Source: Spirodela intermedia (Eukaryota > Streptophyta > Magnoliopsida > Alismatales > Araceae). From it: a DNA stretch of 64,000 nt. Location: the NCBI GenBank assembly GCA_902729315.2, contig LR746273.1, positions 4,875,001 to 4,939,000 of the forward strand. Direction: 5' to 3'. The translations under genes were made by a program, and so were the position numbers. Below the pieces are notes generated by a model. That model made no database searches, was not told where the DNA came from, and was given only the letters and a program-made list of their open reading frames with translations. Every line of letters starts with the position of its first letter. The stretch's first letter is position 1. Below, piece by piece: positions 24,518-37,652 of the stretch.

Positions 24518-25855
24518 TGATAAGTCTTCATTATCATGAGTTAATAATTAGTAAATAATATAGTTTTAGTCTTAACTCATGATAAATATACTTATATTTA
24601 TGTTAAAGTGTGAAAAGTGGTTTTCAGTTGATTAATGTGAATTTTTGGGTAATTATGTGATTTTATACGATTTTATATGATTTTTATTGTCTTACTTTTG
24701 AGATAAATGAAGGAAAAGAAATTAAAACAAAAATAAAACAAAATGGTGGGGACCCATTGGCCAGCCGGGCCTGCAAGCATGTCGGAAGTGCAGTCGGGCA
24801 TGAGCCGCGAGCAGGGGCTCGAGCGGCTTGGACTGATAGGGGCACGTGTGCACCACCCCCCTTCCACGTCACCGGTGGCCAGCCGACTGTGGGGCAAGGA
24901 GTAGTCGTACACGCGCGAAAAAGGGACTTGATTGGGAATCTAATATTACTTTATATTTGCCAGAAACTTTGGTGCACAACCGATGTGGGACTAAACCTGC
25001 ATCATCTTCCCCAAATAGGGCAGGCAACCGGCGTGGGTTCGAATCCTCCTAGAGCCAAAATTCATATTTTTTTATCTGATTATCGCGACTTTCCTGCAAA
25101 TCGTCAGTGAAGGATTAAGCAACCAGAATCGTTGGATCATTGGCGAAAATCTCGTCAATGCGATTCGCGGAGCATTGTTACTAAAATTGTTGAACGATTC
25201 GCAATAAAAGGCTTGCAAATCGATCGAGTAAAGCATCTCCGATTGATCGATGAACAAGCCGTCGTCGAGAAGAGGACGATCTGCCAAGAGACGAGTCACC
25301 ACCTCCTGAGAGCGAACCAAATGCGATGAAGAGCCTCCTCTTGTTGCGCGAACTTGAGGATGAAGCTCCCTAACACGCGCCCCACCTCCATCCAGCTCCT
25401 CTCCTTCGAGTGAGCCGTCAGAGAGCCACAAAGTCGTCGTTTTTTCGCTCCACCAGGTGACAGCCGCCGAAGACGATTCGACGACTCATTTCATTGATCT
25501 CTAGACTTCGCAAGGAGATCTAGAGATTGCCTGCATCGTCCTTGTTCAAGGAGAGCCTTCGAGGCTGTGGACACTATACGACTATCCTCCTAAACGCTCA
25601 AGATTCCAGTGCATCGCCAACGCATCGCCACTACAACGCTCAAACTCTATTTTCCTACTTTCAACTTAATTTCTGTTTCATTTAGTGATAATTTGTTGAT
25701 TTTAAATTTACCAAGATATACTTCATTTCATTACGATTCTTCTGACTTTTACAGATCTTAATTTGATCAATTAAATCGTCTATAATCGCTTACGTAAGAA
25801 TCGCTAGACGGAACTCTGTTTCAGTCCAATTCACGTTCGTCGGGCGCCGACGTCA
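24518..25855 (+). mobile_element. Candidate solo LTR (Ty3/gypsy-like)
   Basis: An island of about 1.3 kb whose base composition differs from the AT-rich flanks. It starts TGATAAGTC and ends GCCGACGTCA, matching the TG...CA rule. Internal features include a GC-rich block near 24745-24905, a TATA-like TTTATATT near 24951, the motif ACCGATGTGGGACTA near 24978-24992 that I know to recur in plant repeats, and a GGTTCGAATCC box near 25037. Neither a neighbouring primer-binding site, a polypurine tract, nor internal retroelement domains were found, so a solo LTR is inferred. The 5 bp flanks (GTAAG and TCCTG) are not identical, which weakens the boundary assignment. Confidence 0.4.
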
Positions 25856-28080
25856 TCCTGATGTTCGCACCCTTATTTCTCTTTTTCATGAACTTTAAAT
25901 ATATTTCCTTTTTATTTCCTAGTATAAAATTTATAGAAAATATTATTCTTTGAAAAAAATTCTAAATAACTACCATATATTATATTACATCCTTGTGATC
26001 GACTTGGAAAATTATTGCTATTTTTGGAAGTTTTATTGAATTATAATTGATATATTTGTTCAGAAATACTTCTAAATATCCAAAAATTCGTATTTTTTAG
26101 TTTTATAAATTTTAAATTTGCATAATTTACTATACAATGATTAAGTCACGTCAGTAAATTACTTTTCTCTCCTTAAGTGTCTTACACATACAATAGATGA
26201 ACCTTCCTAAATATATTCCATAATCAAAATCATCAATTAAATAATTACATAACACGTGAATTGACTGATATATTATTCAATAGATGTAGTCATCATCAAA
26301 ACATCTTAAGCTTACCAGAGCCTTCAAGTAAGACAAAATCTAAACATTTGCAAATTGATTTAGATTCTACCATCAATATGAGGATTTCTAAGCTAAATGT
26401 CACTTGTTGTTAGATATTAAAAAATGAAATGAAAATGCTTGAAGGAGTGTGATTGACACACTATTGCCCCAACAATATTCAGAGATATTCAATGTCAAAC
26501 ATTTGGAGGAGAACATTGGTAATAAGTCATGTGTTGTCTATATCTTTCTAATGCAATTATCCCAAAGTGATAATTGTATCAGCAAAATGACTAGACGAAG
26601 GTTTAGAAGAAAGATTAGATAACTAATGGTAATGTATTCATGGTTTTTTGTTATAAATGTATCCCTCAAGATGAGATATTCTAATTATTTTCATTTCCAA
26701 CCTGAAAGTTGAAAAAAAATCTTCATGAGTGTTGACATAAATAATTTGAAGATATAGGTGATGTTATTATCATTAGGGTGGGGCTCAACATGGTAAGATT
26801 AACAAACCAAAAACTGAAAAAGAGGCACCAAAAGTTTTAAAATATGAGAGTCAAAATGCAATGCATAATTTTTGTTTTATGCCTACCATTAAAATCTAAC
26901 TAGCATTGTTAGAATATTTTTTATGATAGGTATCACTCTTGGATTATAAATTCACCTTGAGAAAACTGTATGGATACACAATATTAATGGATTAAGAATT
27001 ACAAATTTAATGAAACATATTTTTTCAGTAACTGTTTGACCAAATGAGAACTTATGAGATTATTAATAATTTAGTCACAATAAGTTGTTAGAAATAAGGC
27101 AAATACAAGACAAAGCTCATGCCAGAAAGTTTATCTTATTTTGGATCATCTCTTGGACAGCCAAGGCTAGCCTCTTTGACTTTGACAGGTAGGTTCAATC
27201 AGTTTATAAAAAGCATGCTACAAAGTTCTTGGAAGACTGCTGATCCTCTCAACTTTTAGTGGGATAGAATCCTATAAGGCCATTGTCAACTATCAAATGA
27301 TACAATTTGGTTTTTCCTTTATTAATAAATAACCCTACCACATCTACCTATTGATACTCCTTAATTAAGCATTAATATTTACAGTAGGAGAACTCGTAAT
27401 TAAATTTTTAACATTCAAAATTTTATCAAGATAATGTTTATGTGACCGTTTCTAATGTTTATGTGACCTTTGCAAGTAATTAATTTTTCTCTCTTTAGTT
27501 GATTCATTCTGTGAAAATCTCCTATTTCCAGATGGATACCTGATGGGAAGCATCTTGTCCACAATAATTCCCTTAAATTAGTTTTGATACGTCTAGCGTA
27601 GTTTTCACTGTCTGTGTATAGGACTCCTTTGAAGGTTTTGAACCATTTGACTCATTTTGAGGGTTTTATAGCAATAATCTAGGTTGGCCTTCATCAATGG
27701 TGACTCAGATGATTGTAATCAACTCAGAGTATTGATTGGAATGCAGATGCATGGACGGGGCTATAAATATGATACTTCGGCAGTAAATTTATATAAGATT
27801 TAATTTTTTCCTCGTCTCCATTATTTTTATTGGGAATTTCATGGCTTTAAAACTTACTGAATTAATCAAATAGATTTTAATATTCTACTAAGTTATCAAA
27901 AAATGGATCCTCAGAAGACGTTAAAATTTACCCACAAGCTGATATTTTGCCGAGCCGTACATATAATGAGGGTTTACATGCCAACGTAATCTTAGAATTT
28001 TCTAAATAATATCAATGTTTCTGACGCTAATTTAACTTTCTCACCTAGTTTCATCTTTTTCACTGTGTTAGGGAATCATT
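25856..28080. other. AT-rich spacer
   Basis: No open frame of note and no domain recognised; sequence is dominated by A/T-rich, low-information stretches. Confidence 0.5.
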
Positions 28081-28706
28081 ACAATCTTCAACTGACCCAT
28101 TCTGTCTGTGTGAAACACGCGTGATGCGGAGAGATGATGCGAGCAAACTGGCTTTGTGGGAAGGCAAGCACCGAAGCCCTTAACGTGGCTATATGATCGC
28201 CTGACGAGTATGTCGGAAAGTCAGAGCTTCCCAAGAGCTTCGAGGAATGAAGTCCCAGCTTTTCATAAAGTTTACGCAACCCTTTTGTTGCCTCAACGAT
28301 CTCTCTCTCTCTCTCTCTCTCTCTTTATAGACACATAAGTCTCTTGCGGGAACCCAAGAAATTTTTGTTCATTGCGGTCGGTCGTTCCTTCCCTTAATGC
28401 ATGGCTTGCCATTCCTCATGCGCCGTGATTCTATATCCCAAAAAGTAACACATCCACCCCTCTTTCTCTTTCCCTATCGTCTTATTGGAGAGTGAAGGTG
28501 GTAGGGGCAGTGTCTCCATGCGCACTTATTCATTCATCCCAACAATGAACTCATTCACACGTCTCCTTCATCCTAACAAGACAGCAATAGGATAGAGAGA
28601 GAAGCCGGAACCAAGATAGGATCCCTTTGCCATCAATATCATCCATCTGGCTCCTCTGACTTCTTTCCTCTGCTATCCTATCCGACGTCGGGGAAGCAGC
28701 CTGCTA

Positions 28707-28748
<42 letters not shown>

Positions 28749-29632
28749 GGTAAGGAGATGATGTGAGCAGAGAAGAGAGACTCAAATTTTGGCTGGAGGT
28801 GCATCTTATCTTCATTGGTAATCAGGCCAGACCTGATGGTCGCAGTCGGTCACCTGATCGCATGCGCGACCGCACGGCACCAAGAGATACAGGAGCTTCC
28901 CGCTTTTAGCAACAAAACCCTGTATGACGTTTCTGAGAGAAAAGTCATAGAGCAGAAGAGATCGCGAGTGGAGGATGCGATGTCCGATGAGGTAAGAAAG
29001 ATACAGATAGAGATAAAGAGAGAGAAACCTTGACTCTGAAAACGGGGATGTTCTCTCTCCTCTTACGCTGTCTGTATTCCTCACCGAGTACCTTAAGCTA
29101 AAAGTACATATATATTGATGGATTGAAAGAGAGAGAGAGATCTTGTTTCCCACAGGAGAGAACTCGCTCTCCTCTTACCCTGTCAGCCGAGCCCCATCAT
29201 GTTCCCTCCTGCTAGAAGAGATAGACACAGACGAGTAGATTGAAAGCGAGCGAAAGGCAGCTGGGGCAGTGGAGGCAGAAGAGAAAGGGAACGGTTGTAG
29301 AGAGAGAGGGACGAGGCAGGAAGGTGACCTTGGGAAGTTTCCTTTCGATCCGTACGTTGTTGCAGTCGTTGCTGTGCACTGCTGAGGAGACACCTGATGA
29401 TGTACAGTAGTAGAAGCCCCCGTCCTAAATGGACACTATAATCAACAAGGCGAAATGCTGCACGATCCCCACGCGCAATTGCCGTATTTCAGTAACTCGA
29501 ACATCACAACTGTCAGAGCAAGAGCTCTAACTCTCTCTCTCTTTCTCTCCTAGTAGGTCCATGTTTCGTATTTAAGAACAGATACGACCCCCAAATCTCT
29601 TTCATTCTATCCCGATATCTCCTCTAAATATC

Positions 29633-29663
<31 letters not shown>

Positions 29664-29710
29664 GACCCCCAAATCTCTTTCATTCTATCCCGATATCTCC
29701 TCTAAATATC

Positions 29711-29749
<39 letters not shown>

Positions 29750-32200
29750 ATTCTATCCCCAATATCTCCTCTAAATATCAGCTCTCTCTCTCTATCAATC
29801 AATCAATCAACTATTTCCCCGTCTTTTTGTTCCTATCGTTCTTTGGATGTTTCATGGCGAGGGGAGAGCAGGAGCCAAACCCTCCACTGTGGCTCTGTGT
29901 CGTTCTTTAACGCTCTGATGATCAAATGACGGAGGTAGACGGGTGGACGTCCATCAGATTCTTAAATGCCCACCTTCCGACGGTACCAGGAGCCTCAATG
30001 AGGACCTCGTTCTCCACTGTACACAAGTCAGCGGACACTCCATCCGTTTACCCCACAATCCATCCCTTAGGATTAGTTACGTTAACCTCGCCCCGGTTCC
30101 GAATTCTTCTTTCTCCGAACATTTAGTTAGATAATATACTCCATCTTTCTCTGTTATACGTTTACTTCAGTTAGTTTTCAGTTAGACGACGGCGGGGATA
30201 AGTTAAGCACGTTGACTCTCACTGTTTGAGCTTATCAAACTCGGAAGGGTGAGTTATGTCGAAAATAACTCGGATAATGCAGCCCATTCCAGATCTAACC
30301 AACTATCAAATCTCCACTTTGGGTTGAAAAAGGGGGGAGAGTCTGACGTGGTAGTAGTCAGACCTCTTAAAGTCACACCTATCACGTGCGACGTGGAAGA
30401 TGTCAGTCAACCATAGATACTTAATGCGTCCGTAATTCGCAAGAACCGAGGGAATTCTATCTAAAGCCGAGACTGCTGTTCCACGAAATTCTAGTTACGT
30501 GCTATGTCGTTTGCGTGGTGGGGCCGCTATGCATGCAGAAAGCCTTCCCAATGGTCTACTCGGAGTGCAACTTTGACGTCTCCCGCTCTTTCCTGCTCTC
30601 TAAACATGACGGTGTATCTAATGTACGCCTTCGTCTTCGATGGCTCATGTATAAATGAGGTCACAGGTCCTCTCTCTCTCTCTCTCTCTCTCTCGCTTGA
30701 CGAGACCTCTGCTTCTCATGCAAACTTGGCAGACTCTTTCTCTCTCCATTGGAGGAACAATATTGCACATGGTGCTTCTCACGTATGCTATAACCCCTTG
30801 TAGTAAATACGGCGATCTCTCTCTGAATAAAAGCAAACAAAGCTGTCCTTCTGTCTCTGCATAGAATGGCGCACCTTACGTATGCATTATGCACGGGGTT
30901 AACAACATCTGTCTGTCCCTCTCTCTCTCTCTGTAGGTAACCGTTGACAAAGGTAAGAGGTTCTCTCCATATTTCTCTCTTTATTTTCACATCACACGGT
31001 GTCATACCCTCTCTGACAAACCGCGGCCGACGGACCGGCTGATACGGGAGTGCAATAGGATTCTCGTAGGAGACACGTTCCACCGAGAGCAATGCGACAA
31101 ACCAGTTATTGCCCCACGTCACCTTCCCCTTAACCAACTGTCACTCCGTGGACTGATAAAACTTGCGTGGCCCGTAATGTTTACTACCGTTGGCTAGACA
31201 CTTCCCGGGGAACTGAATCCCTTCAAAGGGTTCTCTCTCTCTCTCTCTCTCTCCCCCTCTCCCTCAGTCACTCACACCCTCTGTCTGAAGGCACGAAATT
31301 TGTAAGAAACATGGAGATTCAGCCTTAGGAGATTACACGTACCTCTTTTTATCTACCTATCACTTAGCGCACAGAACCAAGTGACCAGAGGGCCAGTCCT
31401 GGCGATCCCCTTGAACGTGAGAAACCAAGAAACCTAAGAACTCCTCGGCATGTTTGACTCAACGTCAACAAAGCATTCTTTGTTTTTGCTGAGCCGCATC
31501 CCTTTTGTCAGCCAGGGTATATGGACTTACTCCGGCACACCTAGCTAAATGTAAATCACTCTAAGTTTCCTGCTTATCAACATTCATGACTATTGATTGA
31601 ACTCGGGCTGCTTCCCATTGGGAATATAAGAGGTATTACATCTTTTATGACCAGTAATTGAGACCATCCAAAGGAAGAAACCCACCCTCATAGCCTAAAG
31701 ATGTCAAGGGTGATTAGGCCCCGATACGCCCTTCTCCTCCTTGTCTTCTTCTTCTATGTTCGAGCTTTCAGTAGGCAGTATAGGGGTGCGACGTCATCCT
31801 ATTACTGTACGGAGAGGTGATTCAGTGAGTCTCAGCGATCATATCACGGCACGTATTTCTATCACACGCTCAGCCTCTCTGACGACTCTTTATTTTTGGC
31901 TAGACGGCGAGGATTTGATCCTACTTGAAGTACCGCCCCTTCATAAACCGTAGCCTTTGACCAAAACTTCTATCATGTGTAGTAAACGTTGACAAGTGAC
32001 CGGAGTCCCATTATCTCCGTCTCATCGTCTGTCACCTTCATCAAGGTAACAAGTTCTCTATTCTACCATATCTGTAGGCGAGACGTATTGACAATTTGAC
32101 CCAAATAGTTTGCGGCTCCTAGAATCCGTTGTAACATTCATTAGAGGGCCGAGACATGCCAGACCCACCCAGGCATAGTGTAGATGTCTAGTTCCCAATT
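28081..32200. other. Gene-free island of intermediate GC with many CT tracts
   Basis: Composition rises sharply over both flanks, yet the longest open frames (up to about 158 codons) are either microsatellite-coded Ser-Leu or Arg-Glu repeats or have no homology. Pure CT tracts occur near 28300-28324, 28711-28745, 29638-29662, 29713-29746, 30669-30694 and 31231-31252. The island may be promoter-derived, non-coding RNA or repeat DNA; nothing decides between these. Confidence 0.4.
29585..29793 (+). repeat. Three-copy tandem repeat with embedded (CT)n
   Basis: A unit of about 47 bp (containing CCAAATCTCTTTCATTCTAT and CGATATCTCCTCTAAATATC) followed by a CT tract occurs at 29585-29662 and 29663-29745; a third copy lacking the first bases lies at 29747-29793. 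The unique parts of copies 1 and 2 are identical, so the duplication is recent. Confidence 0.9.
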
Positions 32201-32977
32201 ATTTCAAAATCGAGAAAATAAATACGCTAAATTATAACATCATGAAAATTTGAAGGAAAGAGTTGATTTCATTTTGCATACTGCTTTATAATTTGTGTGA
32301 TCATCAAGATTAAGGAATTGATTCTTCTACTGTTAAGTTAAAGAAATTCATCCATCAAATATCGGAAAACTGTCCAAACTTGGGCTTCTTTGCTTCCTCC
32401 TAAATTTCACTAAACTACGATGAATTAATTATAAAGTCAACGGGATGTAGTTTCTATTTTATAGGATATATGATGTATGCAAGTGGATTAAGAAATACCT
32501 TTAGTAGTCTGTATTCCCCTTGGGCATGGTTGGATAAATTAATATTCTACTAAACAGTTTGGCATGAACGAATAGGAAAAAAAATTGAAAAAGTTGGACT
32601 ACAAAATGGTCGAGCTAAATTAAAACATTCCGAAATAGCCATTGGATCCTTTCTTTATTTGAATACCTCTTAACAAGGTGGGACATCATCTCTTGTAAGT
32701 CATGTTAAGAGTAATTTGGAGAGAGTCCAGCATGATAATGTATCTCAAATTACTAGAGTATAGTTACTCCTTGAGAATATGTTCATCCCACGTCATGAGA
32801 TGTCTTTACGTACCACAAAAAATGTTATATCAGATCCTTGAATAGTTCAAAGGAAAATTAATGTGCAAAATATGTTCAAGAGAGCTTAAGCAATCATCCC
32901 ACAGCCCCCAAGCCTAATCATCAAAAACATGTGATTTTCGTTAGGTTGAAATTAGATCTAATGATGTTGAGTTTTGT

Positions 32978-33036
<59 letters not shown>

Positions 33037-33410
33037 CACACACACACACACACACATTTTCTTGGTAGCTTTGATCTAGGCTCGGCCAAATTGCGCAAAA
33101 CTTGAAGGCAATGTCAACCCCATTTTGATGAAAGAGTGGGCCATAGTTCCTTGAAAATTCAAAGGCCTGTCTGAACCCGTAGAAGATGGCTTTGGGTTCG
33201 AGCCCGGTTTGAGGGTTCCCTTAAGTCGGATCCGGTCCGGTTTGAGCCAGAATTAACGTGCAAGGGTCGGGCTGCAACCGAGGCCTTTGACGAAAGACGC
33301 TCCAATGCATCGTTCATTTGGGTCAGGCCAAATTTCAGCCCAATAACGTGCCACAACTACGTAGCTGCCCTGCCACGTAACCTTGTGAAACATCTTTTTT
33401 CCCGCTAAAA
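32201..33410. other. AT-rich spacer with long CT/CA microsatellite
   Basis: No gene. A (CT)n tract of about 25 units at 32981-33033 is followed by (CA)10 at 33037-33056. Confidence 0.6.
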
Positions 33411-33965
33411 GTTTCTCTCTCTCTCCTCACTCTCTCTCTCTCTCTCGCTCGGTCGCTCTACCCTTCTCTCTATTGTTTCTTCTCGTCTGTCCCTCTACCT
33501 CTCTCTCCCCTTCCCTCTATTGTTTCTTCTCGTCTGTCCCTTTACCTCTCTTTGACCTTGTCTCTATGTTTCATGTGCACTCCTCTCTCTCTCTTTCTCT
33601 CTCCCACAAACAGTCTCCCCTTTCTATTTGCCCATCTTGTCTCCAACGTTCCTTCTCGTCCCGCTTATATCGGATCTCTCCCTCTCCTCTTTTCCAACGT
33701 TCCTTATATATTCCTCTTTCTGCCCTCTTGTCTCTCTCTCCCTCTCTCTCTCTCTTCGTCATGACCTTACTGTTCGATATGTTTTTGTTTTCTTCCGTCC
33801 TCTCTAGATAGACTCACTCTTCACTCTCCCTTACACACCTCCTGCTCGTTTTGTCTCTACTATGGTCTCTCTCTCTCTCTCTCTTTCCGTCTCTCTATTA
33901 TTGGCCTCCCTGCGTTTCTCTCTCTCTCTCTACATATCTATCTCTCGTAGTGTCTCTCTCTATGA
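33411..33965 (+). repeat. Long pyrimidine-rich CT tract region
   Basis: About 550 bp of mostly C and T, built of CT runs interrupted by TTTCTTCTCGTCTGTCCC-like text. A 37 bp segment is directly repeated at 33467-33503 and 33515-33551. Open frames here encode only Ser/Leu-rich low-complexity peptides. Confidence 0.7.
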
Positions 33966-35394
33966 CAATCACATCACCTCAGAACCCGCCCCTGCACCTC
34001 AAGCAAGTCCGTTTCCTAACACGCTACGAGAAATGTAGGAGACATCCACTCACATCACGTCGCGTGCCAGAACAATCAAACCCTATAATTTAATTAATTG
34101 TTATTATACCATAAATGCATTCATTTATTTACATAAATAACCCTCAAAAGCGCCTCCGTACGATGCAATGGACAAAGATGCCCTTTAAATGCCACGTCAG
34201 ATCCGACGTGGATATTATTAAATGACCTTTAATACTTTTTATCCCCAATTTGGCAACTTTCTTCTACTTTCATAGAGCCACTGGCCCGCCCCCCTTCCCC
34301 ACCGCTTTGAGCCAAATCATAGCCACGTGGATTTTTCTTTACCAGTTCTTGATGCCATATGTGTTCACCTTCTTAGTCTCATGCAATGCATTCAATCATT
34401 TATTCTCTCCATTTTATTTTTTGAAAACAATTATTTAGCGTTTTATTTTTATTCACTTAAATTATATATTAACGTAAAGCATTGAATAAACAATATCGTG
34501 GTCACCTTCGATGAAAGTGTGTATGGAATCGGCTGATACATTAAGAGCAATTTAACGAAAACAAAGCAAAGTATTGATTTCGATTTATTATGCTGATTGG
34601 GTACATAATAAAAAAAATGTACTATAATGATGTATTTTTTATAATTTCATTTTTATTTTATGACCGTCACATGGTATCCTCTTCATTTGTTCAATTTCAT
34701 CGTATTATAATTAAAATTTGCATTATTATCTTAAAATTTCATATATTAGCTGAGTAGCGCTGGTCTTCTCCGTGTAGCATAATGGCCTGGTTCAACTCCC
34801 TCTCCTCTCCCCACGCGTCGTTCTTAGCGATTGAGGTGCTATAGAGTGAAAGAGAGAGAGAGAGGTGCGCGTGCATTTAAGTAGTTTTAAATGGATAGAG
34901 AGAGAGAGGGAGAGATACGTAGATAGGTAGCTAGATTTGTATAAGGAGAAATGGAACGAATGTATAGGTTCTGAAGGGTATGTAGAGGGAGATCCATAGA
35001 CACATTGCTAGGGTTATGCGTTTATATATAGAAACAGAAAGACAGGGTGATAGAGAGAGAGAGAGAGAGAGTCTCTCTTTCTCTTTCTACCAGAGTGGAG
35101 GGAAATGAGACTCTCTCATTTAATTTTCCTTCCGGTTTTCCGGGTTAAAATGGGAGGAAAGAGAAGGGGTCTGCGTCAATTGGGGGCTTGCCCATTCCCC
35201 ATGCAGCGTCACGTCCCAGTTTCCCGGGATTCATCGTCTCATCTTTCCCCTCGTCTTGTTCCTCGCAGGGGGGGCCGAGAGAGACAACTTGCGGACAACT
35301 GCTGTCTTTGCTTCTTCCCCCCTTCCTAGTTTTCCTGCTGGTCTCTGCTCATGAAGATCAACTTAGAACAAGGAACCCGTCCCCATATACCTCT

Positions 35395-35433
<39 letters not shown>

Positions 35434-37652
35434 GAGACTTACGTCGTGTGTATTATTTTCTAGGGATGATAAATCTGCAGAGGTTTTCCTCATCACTTTT
35501 GCTTCTTCCCTCCTTCCTCGTTTTCTTGCTGGTCGGCTCATGAAGATCAACTTAGAACAAGGAACCCGTGCCCATATTTTACATACATTTACGCATAGAT
35601 ATCTCTCTCTCTAGCAAGAGAGAGAGAGAGAGTCCTTACGTCGCATGTAGTATCCTTTAGGGATTAGAAATCTGCACAGGGTTCGCTCGTCACTGTCGCA
35701 TACGGGGGAGGTAGAGAGAGAGAGAGAGAGAATTTTATGTCCCTGTGCGATAGCACTTATCAGGTTGATCGATTATACAAAGTTGAAGCGCCATGGAGAT
35801 CTCGAACTGACGGATTTCAAGAGTATTTTCCACCGTAAATCCAGGGATGAATTGCAGACGAGAAAAAAGCCGTTAGTTGACCCCGAAGGTGAAGTGAAGG
35901 GGTGGAGGCGCACCGTCAAATCTAAGTCATGACTATAAGTTTCGCCATGACTTCTACTTCCCGAGGCCTTTCTTTTAGGGTTCCACCGGCACCGTCTTCG
36001 GCTATCGTGGAGTAGCATTCCACTCTCCATTGACCAGTGCTAGACCGAGGCAAGCCTGAATCATAAACAAAAAGAAGACCGTACCAGAGGGGGGGGGGGG
36101 GAGAGAGAGAGAGGGAGGGAGGAGGCATGAATGGACTCCCTTAGATCTTTCTGTTCCCTTGGTCATTTAGGGAGGCGAACGAACCACTTCCCGAATTAAG
36201 ACAGCGGGTGCATCGGAATTGAACAACAGAGAATGTCAAATCTCGAAGAGGTAAAGATAGATAGAGAAAGAAAGCGAGAGAGAGGGAGAGAGTGGGTTCC
36301 CGTGTTGGTAATTTTATTAGGAATAAGATTTGATCGTAGGAACATGATCCTGCCGATCCGGAAGAAAAGAGTGAGAGTCCGGGAAAAGCAGACAGCCCGG
36401 CTTCTCTCTCTCACCTCGGTCTCCTCTGCAAACCGCAATCTGGATATCCTCCCTTCATTTACAAGCTGCCCCATCGGAACCCATCTCGTCAGATCTCATC
36501 TCCTGCAAGGAGAGGAAGATCCAACAGGAACCCGGTTGGTGGAGAGCTCTGTCGGTGTCCCCAGGGTCTTCTTCGTGGGGATCTCCATCTCTCCAAGGAG
36601 GGTCTCGAGCAGAAGCTGTCAGCTTTGGCCCCACGCTGTTCCTTCATGGCGAGACTGATTATGACATGGGATTTCCACTGCCGCCTTCGGGGTCTCTCCC
36701 CCCTGCAATCCATATTAAATATACAGTTTTCATGGAGAAGTGTGCTTCTTTCTCATTTGTTCTTCAAGTTTAGGGCAGAAGATGGCTGAGCTGGGGAATT
36801 AGGAAGCTCGGTCTGGTGATAAAAGCGAGAGAATCTCTGGAGGGCAATCAATGGAGGAGAAGCTTTTTCAGATAAAGACCATGAAGCAGGCCTGGACAAG
36901 GAATAGTGTCTCCAGACGTTCTCTTATATAACGCGTGTTACAGAATTCTCTCTCTTCAGACATCCAGGTCCAGAAAAAAAAAAACATAAAATTGGGAAAA
37001 AAACAAAGTGTAGATGTGATGATTATTGAGCTCTTCTTGTCGCCATCCTCCCCGCTCTCTATCTCACAGGCTACAGCCAAATTCCCTTTACACCATCAGA
37101 TTAAGTCGTTGACTTCCAGTCAAGCCAAGGAGCAAAGGCCGGTTCCTCCCCATTGCCCTTCCGGGTCCCCTCCTTCCCAAATCCAGCCGCGCTTGCCCGA
37201 CGCGGAGTTGACTTCACGGGTTCATACAATTAGCCTCTTTCTAAATTGGGTATAATACTAAATTTCTTGGTCAGCGCTGTCTACTGTCCTGCCGAACATA
37301 CACCAACAAGAAACACAAAAAGAGAATAAGCATACCCATCAATAGATTATACAATCCAAGGTACTGGGTGGGCGCTGGGCAGAGGAAAATGCTTCACCTT
37401 TAGGGTTAGTGATGAACGAAGACCGCCATACAGAACTCAGCTTATTGAAGCTCTTCCGCCTCGTCGGCCTGGAACCTGCAGCAGCTAGTCAGCAAGCTGT
37501 TCATAGATCAGCGCTGTTTCTAAAAAGAGATAATTAGACGAAGGAAACTTGGTCGGAAGCCATCAGATTAGTCATGAAAATCTGCCCACCTTATGTACAG
37601 ATGAAGCGGAGGATCCGAAGGGAGTCAACGGAGACCGAGGGGACAACGGCGG
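33966..37652. other. Gene-poor spacer with GA microsatellites
   Basis: No recognised protein. Contains GA tracts near 34852-34864, 35052-35071, 35614-35632, 35712-35731 and 36098-36113, and the tandem duplication at 35307-35695. Frames at 36233-36658 and 36555-36773 show no domain. The right end (37380-37652) is likely the 3' UTR of the 5-phosphatase gene. Confidence 0.45.
35307..35695 (+). repeat. Two-copy tandem duplication of about 190 bp
   Basis: Copy 1 (35307-35496) and copy 2 (35497-35695) share TTTGCTTCTTCC, the block around ATGAAGATCAACTTAGAACA with AAGGAACCCGT, and the tail with AGGGAT and AAATCTGCA. They differ in the microsatellite part: copy 1 has (GA)n and (GACA)n, copy 2 has CT then GA. 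Confidence 0.85.

Noticed and set aside
25030-25060. GGTTCGAATCC resembles the B box of a tRNA gene
   Set aside because: No A box or cloverleaf arms pair around it, and it lies within the candidate LTR; not a tRNA gene.
30661-31137. 158-codon minus frame
   Set aside because: Ends in a GA-coded Arg-Glu tail, no recognisable domain, codon use not like neighbouring genes.
28081-36120. CRISPR-like spacing of repeated CT motifs
   Set aside because: Simple dinucleotide tracts in a plant genome; no conserved repeat-spacer structure.
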